From the NCBI RefSeq assembly GCF_014841135.1, contig NZ_JACYTN010000021.1:1-64000 (forward strand): a DNA stretch of 64,000 bases, written 5' to 3'. The notes under the pieces were generated by a model, which saw only the letters and a list, made by a program, of their open reading frames with translations, was not told the origin of the DNA and made no database searches. Positions 17,763 through 27,200 of this stretch are shown here, piece after piece. The translations under genes were made by a program, and so were the position numbers. Each line of letters starts with the position of its first letter. Position 1 is the first letter of the stretch. This DNA comes from Paenibacillus arenosi (lineage in GTDB: Bacteria > Bacillota > Bacilli > Paenibacillales > Paenibacillaceae).

Positions 17763-18683
17763 TTAAGGGTACAGCATCGGAAGCAGCGCATCCAACGCTT
17801 CTTCGACGGCCAGATTTCCAGTTGTCCCAAACAACCGTTCCTCCAAATCGTATACACGTCCCGTCTGAACCGCTTTGAAATGATGCCAAATATCATTCTT
17901 TTTGAATTCCTCGTCAAACATCTTGACGACCTCTTCCGGCATACCATGTGCAGCCCGTAGAATGACATCCGGATTAGCCTGCTGCAAATGCTCCGTATTC
18001 GAAGCTAGAAACTCTACCTTTTCACCTTGAACAATATTTTTGCCGCCTAGCAACCGCACGAGGTCACCTATGTAGGAATGCTCTGTTGCTACCAAATAGC
18101 TCCCTGGTACACCAAGGAGAATAAGCACCGTCGGCGTTTCCTTACCTTCTGTAGCCTGGCGAATTTGCTCTATTTTCGTATCATATTTGCGTACAATCTC
18201 TGCTGCTTTCTCTTGCTTCCCGTACTTCTCGCCCAGCTTCGTAATTTCAGCCTGCATACTCTCCAAATTCGTTAAGTCCAAGAATGTGGCTTTCATATTC
18301 GCGTTTTTGAATACTGGCTCCAAATCATATTGTAAAGTGGTCACCGACAATACTTCGGTCGGCTTTAAGGATTTAACCAATTCCATATCTGGACTCATTG
18401 GGTTGCCCACTTTTGTTAATCCGTCATATCGGCTTGGCAATGTTTTGACGCTCTTCGGTATACCTACCAGATCAATTTCTAGCTGGTCCATAATTTGCGT
18501 AATAGCCACCGTCGTAGAAACGATTCGATGCTCTTCCACTGGAATAGAAGCTGCAGTAGGTGTACTAGAAGCGGAAGAGGCTGGTTCCGCAGGTTTAGTA
18601 GCTGTTTTCGCATCGCCACATCCTAGAGCAAGGATTAGTATCGTCGTTATAATTACAGCTAGCTTAAAATACCTTTGTAACAT
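17763..18683 (-). CDS. isdE: IsdE-like heme-binding lipoprotein
   Basis: 306 residues. The lipobox is LALGC with the lipid cysteine at residue 22, followed by an Ala/Ser/Pro linker and a type III periplasmic-binding fold. It matches S. aureus IsdE throughout (from memory): TTVA, TLPSRYDGLTKVGNPMSPD, ILLGVPGSYLVAT, SYIGDLV, SNTEHL, HGMPEEVVKMF, NDIWHHFKAV, VYDLEE. The heme iron ligands of IsdE are a Met and a His; the equivalents here are Met96 (GNPMSPD) and His246 (RAAHGMPE). SD AGGAGG precedes the ATG. It lies between the NEAT gene and the permease in an isdC-isdE-isdF order. Confidence 0.9.
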   Translation of the reverse strand: MLQRYFKLAVIITTILILALGCGDAKTATKPAEPASSASSTPTAASIPVEEHRIVSTTVAITQIMDQLEIDLVGIPKSVKTLPSRYDGLTKVGNPMSPDMELVKSLKPTEVLSVTTLQYDLEPVFKNANMKATFLDLTNLESMQAEITKLGEKYGKQEKAAEIVRKYDTKIEQIRQATEGKETPTVLILLGVPGSYLVATEHSYIGDLVRLLGGKNIVQGEKVEFLASNTEHLQQANPDVILRAAHGMPEEVVKMFDEEFKKNDIWHHFKAVQTGRVYDLEERLFGTTGNLAVEEALDALLPMLYP

Positions 18684-18719
18684 CGTAATCTGTCCTCCTA
18701 TGCTAACGACTAGTGACGG

Positions 18720-19790
18720 TTATTGACTCTTTCTTTTCCAAATAAAAATGCCACCAACAACGAGCATGAGAACAGCGCCAATTGGCGTCCACCAATTGGT
18801 TGTGGACGCTGAGCCATTGCTAGAATCCGATGGGTTATCAACTTTCGCAGCAGCCGTTTTCACTACTCCTTCTTTGACGGTCGCTACTTTTTCATTTGCT
18901 GGTTCAGGCTGCGCTCCTAATGTCTTTACCTCAGTCGTGCTGCTAACTGCCAGCTGAGCAGCTGGCAGTTGCGTTTTTTCATCGGATGAAGTTGCGATAA
19001 CCTCTTTTTCCTTCTCATTGCTAATTACGCCTACAGAAGCAGTTGTCCCCTTCTTGATTAGCTCTTCCCCCGTGTCAGCAGCTGTTTTCTTGGTGTTCGG
19101 AGATGGGTTAGGCTTTTTGTTAGCAGGTGGCTTTGTCGTTGTTGATGGCTTCTTCGTAATCGGTGGTTTTTTACTTGCAGGAGGTTTCTTAGCTTCTGGC
19201 TTTTTCTTATCATCTGATTGCTTCTTTTTCGGCACATCTTTCGTTTCTTTTCCTGGTACAGACTTGTTCGTAGAAGAATTATCTTTCGGAACGACAACAG
19301 GAGCAGGTTCCTCTTTCTTCTCTACTTCTTTTACCTCTTTAAAAGATTTCATATCGAATACAAGTCGAATCGTATAATCATGGTCATAATCAATTTCTGG
19401 CACGGTAACATGTATTTTAGAAATAATCGGCTTGGTAACATCCGCTTCAAACTCTACTAACCTTGTATCAGCCTTTGTATTAGACTCGATTAATTTCGTA
19501 TCCACATGGCTTCCATTGCTTGGCACTTTGAACACCGTCACCCATTTACTATGATTAATGGTCACACGTACTGTCGCTTTTCCATCATTAATCACTACTG
19601 TTGCAGGCTTCTCCCAATAGTCATTAGCCATAGAGACATTATCATTTTCCGCTTGCAAAATAACATAATCAGCCGTATAAGTCCCATTACTCAACTTCGT
19701 TTCTGCGAAGGCCGCGCCTGGCAGTATCATTGCCCATATCCATAACACTGCCAGTATACCGGCAGCAGTAGTCCGTAATTTCAAAATCAT
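18720..19790 (-). CDS. isdC: IsdC-like cell-wall NEAT heme-binding protein
   Basis: 356 residues. Signal peptide (1-29, AAFA), then one NEAT domain (about 36-147). It carries the SMANDYW block and the heme signature YDHDY: Tyr135 as the predicted iron ligand and Tyr139 as its hydrogen-bond partner. Then comes a long Lys/Pro/Thr-rich wall-spanning region with repeated KKPP/KKPS units (about 155-245), a Ser/Thr-rich stretch, and a C-terminal membrane helix plus KRKSQ tail. This is the outline of a sortase substrate, yet no LPxTG or NPxTx motif precedes the helix; the nearest is NPSDS. It would pass heme from outside to IsdE. A Fur box lies 39 nt upstream of the ATG, and the gene heads an isdCEF operon. 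Confidence 0.85.
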   Translation of the reverse strand: MILKLRTTAAGILAVLWIWAMILPGAAFAETKLSNGTYTADYVILQAENDNVSMANDYWEKPATVVINDGKATVRVTINHSKWVTVFKVPSNGSHVDTKLIESNTKADTRLVEFEADVTKPIISKIHVTVPEIDYDHDYTIRLVFDMKSFKEVKEVEKKEEPAPVVVPKDNSSTNKSVPGKETKDVPKKKQSDDKKKPEAKKPPASKKPPITKKPSTTTKPPANKKPNPSPNTKKTAADTGEELIKKGTTASVGVISNEKEKEVIATSSDEKTQLPAAQLAVSSTTEVKTLGAQPEPANEKVATVKEGVVKTAAAKVDNPSDSSNGSASTTNWWTPIGAVLMLVVGGIFIWKRKSQ

Positions 19791-19828
19791 TCACTCCTCT
19801 GATTCATTTTAGTAATAGCGGTTATGAT

Positions 19829-19847
19829 GATAATGATAATTATTATC
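19829..19847. promoter_or_regulatory. Fur box upstream of the isdC operon
   Basis: GATAATGATAATTATTATC matches the 19-bp Fur consensus GATAATGATAATCATTATC with one difference. It lies 39 bp before isdC. Confidence 0.88.
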
Positions 19848-20004
19848 AATCGTAATCCTATCAACAGCTGTTCATTACGTCAACAATTATTTTGTATATT
19901 TATCCAACCATATCGTTTAGCCGCTTGGTCAACCTATCTCTAATCTTGTTATCCATACACCCTTGCCTACTCCTTAGAGTTATCACTAGTCTTCTAGATG
20001 TACA

Positions 20005-20038
20005 TACAAGTAGGCATCAAGAGTTCCCCCTCGATGCC
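20005..20038 (-). terminator. Hairpin after the heme importer/monooxygenase operon
   Basis: Imperfect hairpin AAGTA-GGCATC...GATGCC-C-ATACTT just after the stop of the ATPase-monooxygenase gene. It has no clear T-run, so function as a terminator is probable but not certain. Confidence 0.4.
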
Positions 20039-20053
20039 CATACTTACACAATG

Positions 20054-21175
20054 TTACACACTTTGAGGCTCAGCTTGCTGCAATGGCTGGCGGACAACTT
20101 TCACATCATAGAATGCAATTTTATTCGAAATGATATAGTCCGGAATTTCTCGGTGCGAATGCGACTCACGGAAAGCTTCGCTGCGTGTCCACGCTTGGAA
20201 GTCTTCTTTGCTTTCCCATCTCGTACTTACCGTTACCTCATCGTAATCCTTTGTATTCTCGGTCATCATCACTTCCAAGCCAAGAAAACCTTTCATCCCC
20301 TCTACCTTGCCCACCTTATTAAATCGCTCAATTAGTTTTTCTCCGTTACCCTTTGTAATTTGAGATACATTTGTAACAATAACCATACTCGTTTCCTCCT
20401 TGAAATGTTGTGGGATTGGAACAATAACAGGATATTCGCCCTGTAAATCTATTTTGGCGATTACCCCAAATACATTTAGCATAAAGTGCTGATCTATCAC
20501 TGATTTTGGAGCTCCGCTGGCAACAATTCGGCCACTTTCCATAGCGATAATATGATCGCTGAATGCCGCTGCCTGCTGCAAATCATGAAGCACCATAACA
20601 ATGGTTAACCCTAGCTTTTGATTCAGCCGTCTCAGCATTTCCATCAATTCAAGCTGATGCGACATATCCAAGTAGGTCGTCGGCTCATCCAAGAGAAGAA
20701 TACGTGACTCTTGCGCCAACGCCATCGCAATTCGAGCCTTCTGCTGCTCTCCCCCGGATAACGTATGGAACATGCGATCCTCATTATGAGCGATTCCTAC
20801 GGTTGATATCGCCCACTTGATCGCCTGCTCATCATTCGATGTCAAACGACTTCGAAATGAGGATTGATGCGGTGCTCGACCAAGCGCAACTAATTCGCGA
20901 ACCGTAATATCCGGTATTTGGCCTTTATCCTGACCTAGCATGGAAACCATTCGTGCGAACTGATTACGCGAATACGCCTTACCCGGTTGCCCCTCATATA
21001 GAATCAAGCCGTTGTCAGGTTTAGTTATCCTCGAAATCATACGCAGCAGCGTCGATTTCCCCGAGCCATTACGTCCGACAATGGCAGTTATTTGGCCGGT
21101 AGGTATCGTCTCATTAATCGAGCTCAACTCAAATCGTTCCAGCTTATATGATAGATCACGTATATCTAGTGCCAT
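20054..21175 (-). CDS. ABC importer ATPase fused to IsdG-type heme monooxygenase
   Basis: 373 residues from ATG 21175, which overlaps the permease stop (TAATG) and has SD AAGGAGG. Residues 1-262 are a FecE-type ATPase: Walker [10 protein letters not shown] at 34-42, signature LSGGEQQ at 139-145, Walker B ILLLDEP, switch His in MVLHDL. With no stop codon the frame runs into a complete antibiotic-biosynthesis-monooxygenase domain (264-373) of IsdG type. The heme-degrading triad Asn-Trp-His is present as Asn269, Trp329 and His339 (IsdG Asn7, Trp67, His77). An ideal AAGGAGG lies 8 nt before an internal ATG at 20386, so a free 110-residue monooxygenase is probably also made. The gene joins heme import to iron release in the cytoplasm. 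Confidence 0.88.
   Translation of the reverse strand: MALDIRDLSYKLERFELSSINETIPTGQITAIVGRNGSGKSTLLRMISRITKPDNGLILYEGQPGKAYSRNQFARMVSMLGQDKGQIPDITVRELVALGRAPHQSSFRSRLTSNDEQAIKWAISTVGIAHNEDRMFHTLSGGEQQKARIAMALAQESRILLLDEPTTYLDMSHQLELMEMLRRLNQKLGLTIVMVLHDLQQAAAFSDHIIAMESGRIVASGAPKSVIDQHFMLNVFGVIAKIDLQGEYPVIVPIPQHFKEETSMVIVTNVSQITKGNGEKLIERFNKVGKVEGMKGFLGLEVMMTENTKDYDEVTVSTRWESKEDFQAWTRSEAFRESHSHREIPDYIISNKIAFYDVKVVRQPLQQAEPQSV
20373..20397 (-). promoter_or_regulatory. Internal ribosome binding site for the monooxygenase domain
   Basis: On the minus strand AAGGAGG sits 8 nt before ATG 20386, inside the fusion reading frame and in frame with it. This is as strong as the start signal of the whole gene. 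It would give a separate IsdG-like protein of 110 residues, the usual length of IsdG. Confidence 0.75.
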
Positions 21176-22173
21176 TAACGTATCAACCTCCTTTTCTTCA
21201 ACAGCATGAGGAAAAATGGAGCCCCAATACACGCCAGCAATACGCCCGCGGGCAGCTCAAGCGGATCGAACCAACTGCGTGCCGCTGTATCTGCAACGAC
21301 CAGCAGTATAGCGCCTCCTACCATAGAAAATGGTAGAAGATAGCGGTAATCCTCGCCCAACGCTAACCGAACGGCATGCGGCACAATTAGACCAACAAAT
21401 CCGATCAGGCCCGCTACACTGACAGCCGCTCCCGCAAGTAAAGACGCTAGTGCAATGATTAGAAACCGCTGACGTTCGACATGCTGTCCAAGCGATTGTG
21501 CCGACTGATCGCCAAGCATGAGCAGATTCGATGTCTTCGCTGCGAATGGGACCAGCCCCAGCCCGACAATTGCATAGGGGAGAAGGAATTCCAAGTGCGG
21601 CCAGCTTCTACCGCTCAGTCCACCTGCCAACCATGGAATTACACTTTGAATTCGATCACTATTCAGCACCATAATTCCATTCATAATTCCACCCAATAGC
21701 GCATTAACGGCGATTCCAGCAAGCACAATTTTTACAGGGGAACTTCCACCATCCCACGCCAACACATAAATAACTAAAGAAGCTACCAATGCACCTATAA
21801 AAGCAAAGCCCGGAAGCATATAGCTGAATTGCGGAAACAACACCAATGCAATGACAGCCGCTAACCCTCCACCCGCCGAGACACCAACAATACCTGGATC
21901 TGCAAGCGGATTTCTCATAACACCTTGGAGCAGCGCCCCTGAAGCTGCTAAACATGCACCTGTTAGCAATCCAACTAGTACGCGGGGAAGTCTAATGTTC
22001 CATATAATTGTTTCATGCACCGCTTCCCCCTCGCCAAACAGTACACGCCAAATTTCCACAACGGATATTTGAACAGAACCGCTGCCTACTCCATACAACA
22101 TCGCAGCCAGCAGCAGCGGTATGGCTGCGAAAGCCATCCAACGCCTTCGTTTATTTCGAGTCTTTACATTCAT
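21175..22173 (-). CDS. Heme/iron ABC importer permease (FecCD family)
   Basis: 332 residues, about nine to ten membrane helices, with FecCD signatures [29 protein letters not shown] and [19 protein letters not shown]. The start is set at ATG 22173, whose ATGA overlaps the stop codon of the substrate-binding gene; the longest ORF would begin 8 codons earlier. Its stop overlaps the start of the ATPase fusion. The three genes are therefore translationally coupled. The substrate is most likely heme because the ATPase is joined to a heme-degrading enzyme; a siderophore cannot be excluded from the permease alone. Confidence 0.87.
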   Translation of the reverse strand: MNVKTRNKRRRWMAFAAIPLLLAAMLYGVGSGSVQISVVEIWRVLFGEGEAVHETIIWNIRLPRVLVGLLTGACLAASGALLQGVMRNPLADPGIVGVSAGGGLAAVIALVLFPQFSYMLPGFAFIGALVASLVIYVLAWDGGSSPVKIVLAGIAVNALLGGIMNGIMVLNSDRIQSVIPWLAGGLSGRSWPHLEFLLPYAIVGLGLVPFAAKTSNLLMLGDQSAQSLGQHVERQRFLIIALASLLAGAAVSVAGLIGFVGLIVPHAVRLALGEDYRYLLPFSMVGGAILLVVADTAARSWFDPLELPAGVLLACIGAPFFLMLLKKRRLIR

Positions 22174-23117
22174 AACGCCAACCGTTCCTTTATCCATTTC
22201 ACCGCGTCAACTACTCGTGTCCCAGGGTTTGTACCGAATAAGTCTGCCGGAAGTACATGGATTCGTCCGTCGCGAACTGCTGCTATCGACTGCCAGGACG
22301 GATTGCCCTCCATCTCTTTAATAAAGCCCTTTTCTACATCCTCAGAATCTCCATGCGTCATAATCAAAATGACATCCGGATCAACCTCAACAACTCGCTC
22401 CGTATTTAACTGTGCGTACTGGGGAAAGTTTTGCATGCTCGGAAACTGACCGGCTACATTGGTGCCGCCTGCCGTTTCCAGCACGTTTCCTGCCAGTGAA
22501 TTAGGCAAAGCAGCCAAGTAAGTACCCGGAGCACCATACACCAGTAGCACTCGCTTGTTTGAAGCCAAAGGCGCTGCCTTCAATTCTCCAATCCCTTTGT
22601 CTAGCTTGGCTGTAAGTTCCGCAGCTTTGGCTTCCTTACCTAGAAGCTTGCCGAACAACTCAATCTGCCGCCGAATATCTTCAATAGAATTGGCATGTGT
22701 TAACACAACTTTAGCTCCAACACCGTTTAACTGAGGAATGTCATTAGCATTTATCGGTGCATTTCCTAGAACGACATCAGGATCGAGAACCGCAATTTTT
22801 TCTAAGTCAACCGTATGCACAGAACCGACAATGGGAATATCTTTCACAACTTCATTCTGGAGACCTGCATTATCCTTTGGTCGTCCTACTACGCTGCCAC
22901 CAAGCGCGTAAATAATATCGACCTCTCCATTACCCAGCGCGACGATTCGTTCTGGAGTCTTATCGAATGCAACTTGACGATCTGCAAAATCAACAAGAAC
23001 AATCTCTCCATTACGGGTTCCCTGTTCGGCTCCACCTGTACTGCATCCCGTTGCTATTTCTAATAGTAGCAATGCAGGTAACAGCATCCCTGCACAGCGT
23101 CTTATCGTTGCTTTCAA
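22170..23117 (-). CDS. Heme/iron-binding lipoprotein of an ABC importer
   Basis: 315 residues. A lipoprotein signal peptide carries a TGC lipobox near residue 25, followed by a type III periplasmic-binding (TroA/FhuD-like) fold with FDKTPERIVALGNGEVDIIYALGG, VLLVYGAPGTYLA and VDPDVILIMTHGDSEDV. It is only distantly like the IsdE homologue at 17763 and is probably a second heme receptor (HmuT-like) feeding the coupled permease. Start TTG, with TTTGGAGGAC 7 nt before it. A Fur box and an HssR-like element lie upstream. The operon order is binding protein, permease, ATPase-monooxygenase. Confidence 0.85.
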   Translation of the reverse strand: MKATIRRCAGMLLPALLLLEIATGCSTGGAEQGTRNGEIVLVDFADRQVAFDKTPERIVALGNGEVDIIYALGGSVVGRPKDNAGLQNEVVKDIPIVGSVHTVDLEKIAVLDPDVVLGNAPINANDIPQLNGVGAKVVLTHANSIEDIRRQIELFGKLLGKEAKAAELTAKLDKGIGELKAAPLASNKRVLLVYGAPGTYLAALPNSLAGNVLETAGGTNVAGQFPSMQNFPQYAQLNTERVVEVDPDVILIMTHGDSEDVEKGFIKEMEGNPSWQSIAAVRDGRIHVLPADLFGTNPGTRVVDAVKWIKERLAL

Positions 23118-23145
23118 TAGTTCAGTCCTCCAAACAACTTACAAA

Positions 23146-23160
23146 TGAGATTGATTATCA
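23146..23160. promoter_or_regulatory. Fur box upstream of the heme importer operon
   Basis: On the minus strand TGATAATCAATCTCA against the 7-1-7 consensus TGATAATNATTATCA: 12 of 14 defined positions agree. It lies 29 bp upstream of the TTG start. Confidence 0.72.
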
Positions 23161-23191
23161 ATAAGAGCTTTAAATAGGATTCTACTTCTTA

Positions 23192-23222
23192 ATTGTGAAC
23201 GGAGCATGAATTTCTGATTACA
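23192..23222 (-). promoter_or_regulatory. HssR-like element A (heme importer operon)
   Basis: On the minus strand TGTAATC, 4 nt, then ATTCATGCT-CC-GTTCACAAT. It has the arrangement of the HssR repeat (GTTCATATT-N2-GTTCATATT) but is the least exact of three copies. Oriented towards the binding-protein gene, 32 bp upstream of the Fur box. Confidence 0.6.
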
Positions 23223-23284
23223 TTTTTGGCCCTATATAGCTATCTATGACTGCGGTGAAAGAAAGAATTTAGGTTACATAAATT

Positions 23285-23315
23285 TGTAATCTAAAGTTCA
23301 TTCTCCGTTCATATA
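23285..23315 (+). promoter_or_regulatory. HssR-like element B (secreted NEAT gene)
   Basis: TGTAATCTAAA then GTTCATTCT-CC-GTTCATATA, a direct repeat of GTTCAT half-sites with a 2-nt spacer as in the staphylococcal HssR site. It points towards the NEAT gene at 23568, with the Fur boxes 75 bp downstream. Confidence 0.68.
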
Positions 23316-23390
23316 GAGGTAGTACACTTTGAGTCGTAGTCAAATTTGGTTCGAAGGTTCAGGAGTGGATAATCGTTTAGATTTTTCATT

Positions 23391-23416
23391 GAGAATGATA
23401 ATCATTAATGATAATG
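23391..23416. promoter_or_regulatory. Overlapping Fur boxes upstream of the secreted NEAT gene
   Basis: GAGAATGATAATCATTAATG runs into a further TGATAATG, giving two overlapping Fur-type palindromes. Distance to the start codon is about 150 bp, leaving a long leader. Confidence 0.8.
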
Positions 23417-23567
23417 AATTGTTATTTTTCATATTGAACCGAACCTATTTCGGAAGGAGGGGCATCTCAGACTATAAAGATAAATTGTATGATCAAGGGA
23501 TGGTAGAAGTTCTTTTTATGTAAGGTTGCAATACAGCACGTAAAAAATAATAGGGAGTGTGTTCATA

Positions 23568-24029
23568 ATGTTAAAAATTGCTTCTTTCAAAAAAATGAGT
23601 TTCTCGATGCTGTTGGCTTTTACTTTGGTACTTATTCTCGCTATTCCTGCTAACGCAGCACCTTATGCAGTACAGTTCCTTAATAGCTCTGGTGCACCTT
23701 CCAATCATGCAAGCTCTTATATTGATGGTGGAGTAGTCGATGTAACAGGCACGGCAGGCAACTACACAGTTACATTCAAACTTAAAAACAGCGATCCTAA
23801 CTTCCCACTAATTCCAGTTAGCTACAACTTCTTGAACGTCGATCTTGACGGCGCTCCAACTGGCGACGCAGACTATGAAGTTGTTGCAACTCGTTCTGTA
23901 TCTGGTGGATTCACATACTTCACTTTTAGCGGTGTAAACAACGTAACTGACAACATTCCTGTTCTATTGCATGTGAATGCTGGCGGCTTCCATTCTAAAA
24001 ATTATCCATTGTTCATCGATTGGAAATAA
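23568..24029 (+). CDS. Small secreted NEAT-like hemophore
   Basis: 153 residues. Signal peptide 1-30 (PANAAP), then a single domain with NEAT features: YAVQFLNSSG, NHASSYI where NEAT has S.A..Y, and a final strand HSKNYPLFIDW. The usual heme pair YxxxY appears as HxxxY, with His142 in the ligand position and Tyr146 retained. There is no wall anchor, so the protein would be released like Bacillus anthracis IsdX1. ATG 23568 is chosen over GTG 23559 because AGGGAG fits its spacing. It is the only plus-strand gene of the heme island, divergent from the importer operon, with its own Fur and HssR-like sites and a strong terminator. NEAT assignment is by pattern and needs a profile search. Confidence 0.65.
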   Translation: MLKIASFKKMSFSMLLAFTLVLILAIPANAAPYAVQFLNSSGAPSNHASSYIDGGVVDVTGTAGNYTVTFKLKNSDPNFPLIPVSYNFLNVDLDGAPTGDADYEVVATRSVSGGFTYFTFSGVNNVTDNIPVLLHVNAGGFHSKNYPLFIDWK

Positions 24030-24072
24030 TAGAAGCGCACTGCTATAACAGCTCATAACAGTAAACTTGTAG

Positions 24073-24110
24073 AACCGCTTATCGGCATTATGCCGTTGAG
24101 CGGTTTTTTT
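24073..24110 (+). terminator. Terminator of the secreted NEAT gene
   Basis: Stem AACCGCTTATCGGCA/TGCCGTTGAGCGGTT followed by seven further T. Confidence 0.85.
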
Positions 24111-24244
24111 CTTTGTAATGGAGATTAAAAATCCTCATCCGCAAATCACGATAGCTCGTCTTACCAAACAAAAATATCGTGATTAACGAAATGAGGATCA
24201 TTCTACACCCTACGTCTTCAACTTATATAAAGGATAAACTCATT

Positions 24245-27200
24245 CTATTTTTTTACTGCACCTGTTGATTGATGATCTAGCATACGAAGCAATAATGTCA
24301 CTGCTTCTGCTCTTGTCGCCGTAGCGTTTGGTTCAAATTTATTGTTTGCTTTGCCTTGAATCAAGCCAGCTTCTACTGCTGCTGTTACTGACTTAAGTGC
24401 CCATGCTGGAATGTTCTTAGCATCTGCAAATGTTGACGTTGTCTTATCATTCAACTTCAATTTAACGGCTCTTGCAATAATGACAGTCAGTTCAGCTCTA
24501 GTCATCGTTTTATTTGCTTGGAATGTTCCATCTTTATAACCAACAATTAATCCATTCTTTACTGCCAAGGAAATATGCTTGCTTGCCCATGCAGGAATTT
24601 TCTCTGCGTCTTTGAAGCTCAGTTCGCTAGTATTACCTTCTAACTTCAATGCACGGCTAATCATAGCTGCAAACTCAGCACGAGTAATCGGCTTGTTAGG
24701 AAGAAACTTCCCGTCTTTAAAGCCTGAAGCAATGCCCAGTTTCACCGCGCGATCAATATGCTTAGCCGCCCAATGATCCTTCGTATCACCAAAGCTTGTC
24801 TGACCTTCTTTTCCTACCGTTCCTTCATTCTTACCTCCGGTTGCTCCATCTACTTGCTTATCTTTGTCACCTTCACCAGGTTTTTTCCCGTTATTTGCAT
24901 TTCCAGGAACTACACCTCCAGGCGGAGGTAAACCAGGTCCTGAAACATTGCCATCAACACCAGAACCGGGAACTACTGAACTGCTAACAGGCTTGATGGA
25001 TGCTTCAATAAATACAAACTGAATACCGTAAGTATGATGATAGTTTACTTCTGGCCAGTCAATTTCAACTGTTCCGTTGTGTTTACCTGCTAACGTAGGA
25101 AGCGCATATGCTACAGCTCTTGTATTTCGCTGATGATCAACACTTACAACACTACCGTTACTTCCGTTTATCGTAAGTGTATGGATTTCCTTGCTCCGTT
25201 TCACTGTAAAAGATACCGTTCTGCTGTTTCCTACTACATGAAGTAGAGCTGGGCTAACAACATAAGTGTTTGCAATGGAATTACTCTCCGTGCCAGCCTT
25301 AAGAATTCGGAAGTCAATATGATAATAACCGTTTGGAAGTACACCTCCTGGTATTAATCCACCCGGTGGTTGTCCAGTTCCATAAAGTGTTACGCTGCTA
25401 TTATCAAAACGGAAACGGAAATCATAATCATTAAAGTTATTTTGTGACTTCAATTTGAACTTCGCTGTACCTTTCGTATCCACACTAAAGTCTGCTACTG
25501 GGAAACTAACGACTCTTGTATTATCCTTTTCATTTGCACTTATAACCTCAACATTTTGACCATTTACCTTCATTTCTGGGATTTCCGCACTCTGTTTAAT
25601 TGTTACAAAGATCTTTTTTACACCGCCGGAAATGATCAACCTTGCAGGAGAAACAATAAAATTATTAAGCACGGAAGCTTCTTCCTTATCCGTCTTCAAC
25701 ACGGTAAATTTGATGTTATAATCACCATCCTTAAGGTGATTAGCCGTAAACATCGAAGCTTTAAATGCTTCTACAGCTGCCTGCAATGCAGTTAAAGCCG
25801 AAGCAGTCTGATCATTTGAATTGGGTCCATTGACTGCTATTTTTCCAGCTGTTCTAATCGCAGTTGATAGCGTTGTCTTCGCTGCTTCTGAATATTGACC
25901 AGGATAGATACCTGTTACTGCACTACTCAAAAGGTTAGAGGCATCAGATATAGCCGTCTGAAGACCTGTGTTATCTACACCGTTAAAATTAAAACGAATA
26001 TGATGTGTAGCCTCCGATGAATTCCCTTGGTTCGTAGTGACTACTTTTACTTTAGCCTTCACGAACTGCGATAAATCGCTTACTACAAACTGGGTAACCC
26101 GGCTGTTCGCCGCTTTGTTCTCACTGACAACCTCTTCATTTTTAATCACACCGCCCAATTCCATTTGCAATTCCTTAACAGAAGAACTGTCGGTAATCGT
26201 CAATCTCACAATTTGTTGCCCATCTTTTTGTGGAATCACCTGTGCAGGTTTAACGAACTTCCCATCAACCGTCGCAAATGCTTCCTCACTAGCGTGAAGA
26301 GTGGAGAAATACAAATCATATTCAACTAGGGCTACTACTTTGAATGCATCGAAAGCTATCTTCAGCTTCGTTTCCGCTTGTAAAATAGCAGGCCTCTCCG
26401 CATTCAGATTTTCCGAAATTGGCGTTGCTTCTTGAATAGCTACTTCTAGTTCTGCTTTAGCCTTATCAAAAGCTGCTTGTTCTGCATTAGGATGCTTAGG
26501 TGCATCTTTGTATTTTCGTTGCGCAGATGCAAGAGATTGCTGCAATCTTTCATGAATGATTCGGTTGAAGCTAAGGTATAAAGAATGCTTCTCCCCATTG
26601 ACCTTAAACGTAATGTGGCCCAGCCCAGACCACTGGGTATCCTTATCTGCATCTGAATTTTTAAGGGCCCATTGATACACAGTATTACCTAACGGACGAT
26701 TCGGATGAATCGTGACAGCGGACAGCATATTGACTTGTTCAAACAAATCAGGACTTCGGTAAGTTCCATCATCCCATGGCATAAACCAATACACTTTATT
26801 TTCATCTGGAGTAACATTCAGTGTAATATTTGCCCGAGCCCCTCCCAATGATTCTTTGTTAGCCAATCCCGTAATCGTGGTCACCACTGAATTTACTTTA
26901 CTTGCTTGAGCGGATTCAATCTTTGTTTCACTCGGCGTATCTAGTACATACAAACGCAGCTCTTCACTTGCAACATATCTATTTTTAATAGACCTGTCAT
27001 AATAAGAATTAATTGCCCTCACTACGTTGTCTACTTCTCTTTGTGTTGCTAGTGGATTGCCTACAATTTTATTACCTAATGTTACTCTTTCTTGTAATCC
27101 GCTAATATGCTCGTGCGGGTATTCCCCCTCAACAATTCCAACAAGCCCACCGCCAGGTGTCCCATTTGCTTGCCCGTTGGCTGTTGCAGTGCTAAGGAAT

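Noticed and set aside
19866-19885. Fourth HssR-like box upstream of isdC
   Set aside because: Only one GTTCAT half-site is present; the second half is missing.
23329-23523. Plus-strand ORF of 64 residues before the secreted NEAT gene
   Set aside because: Contains the overlapping Fur boxes, lacks a Shine-Dalgarno, and has no coding character.
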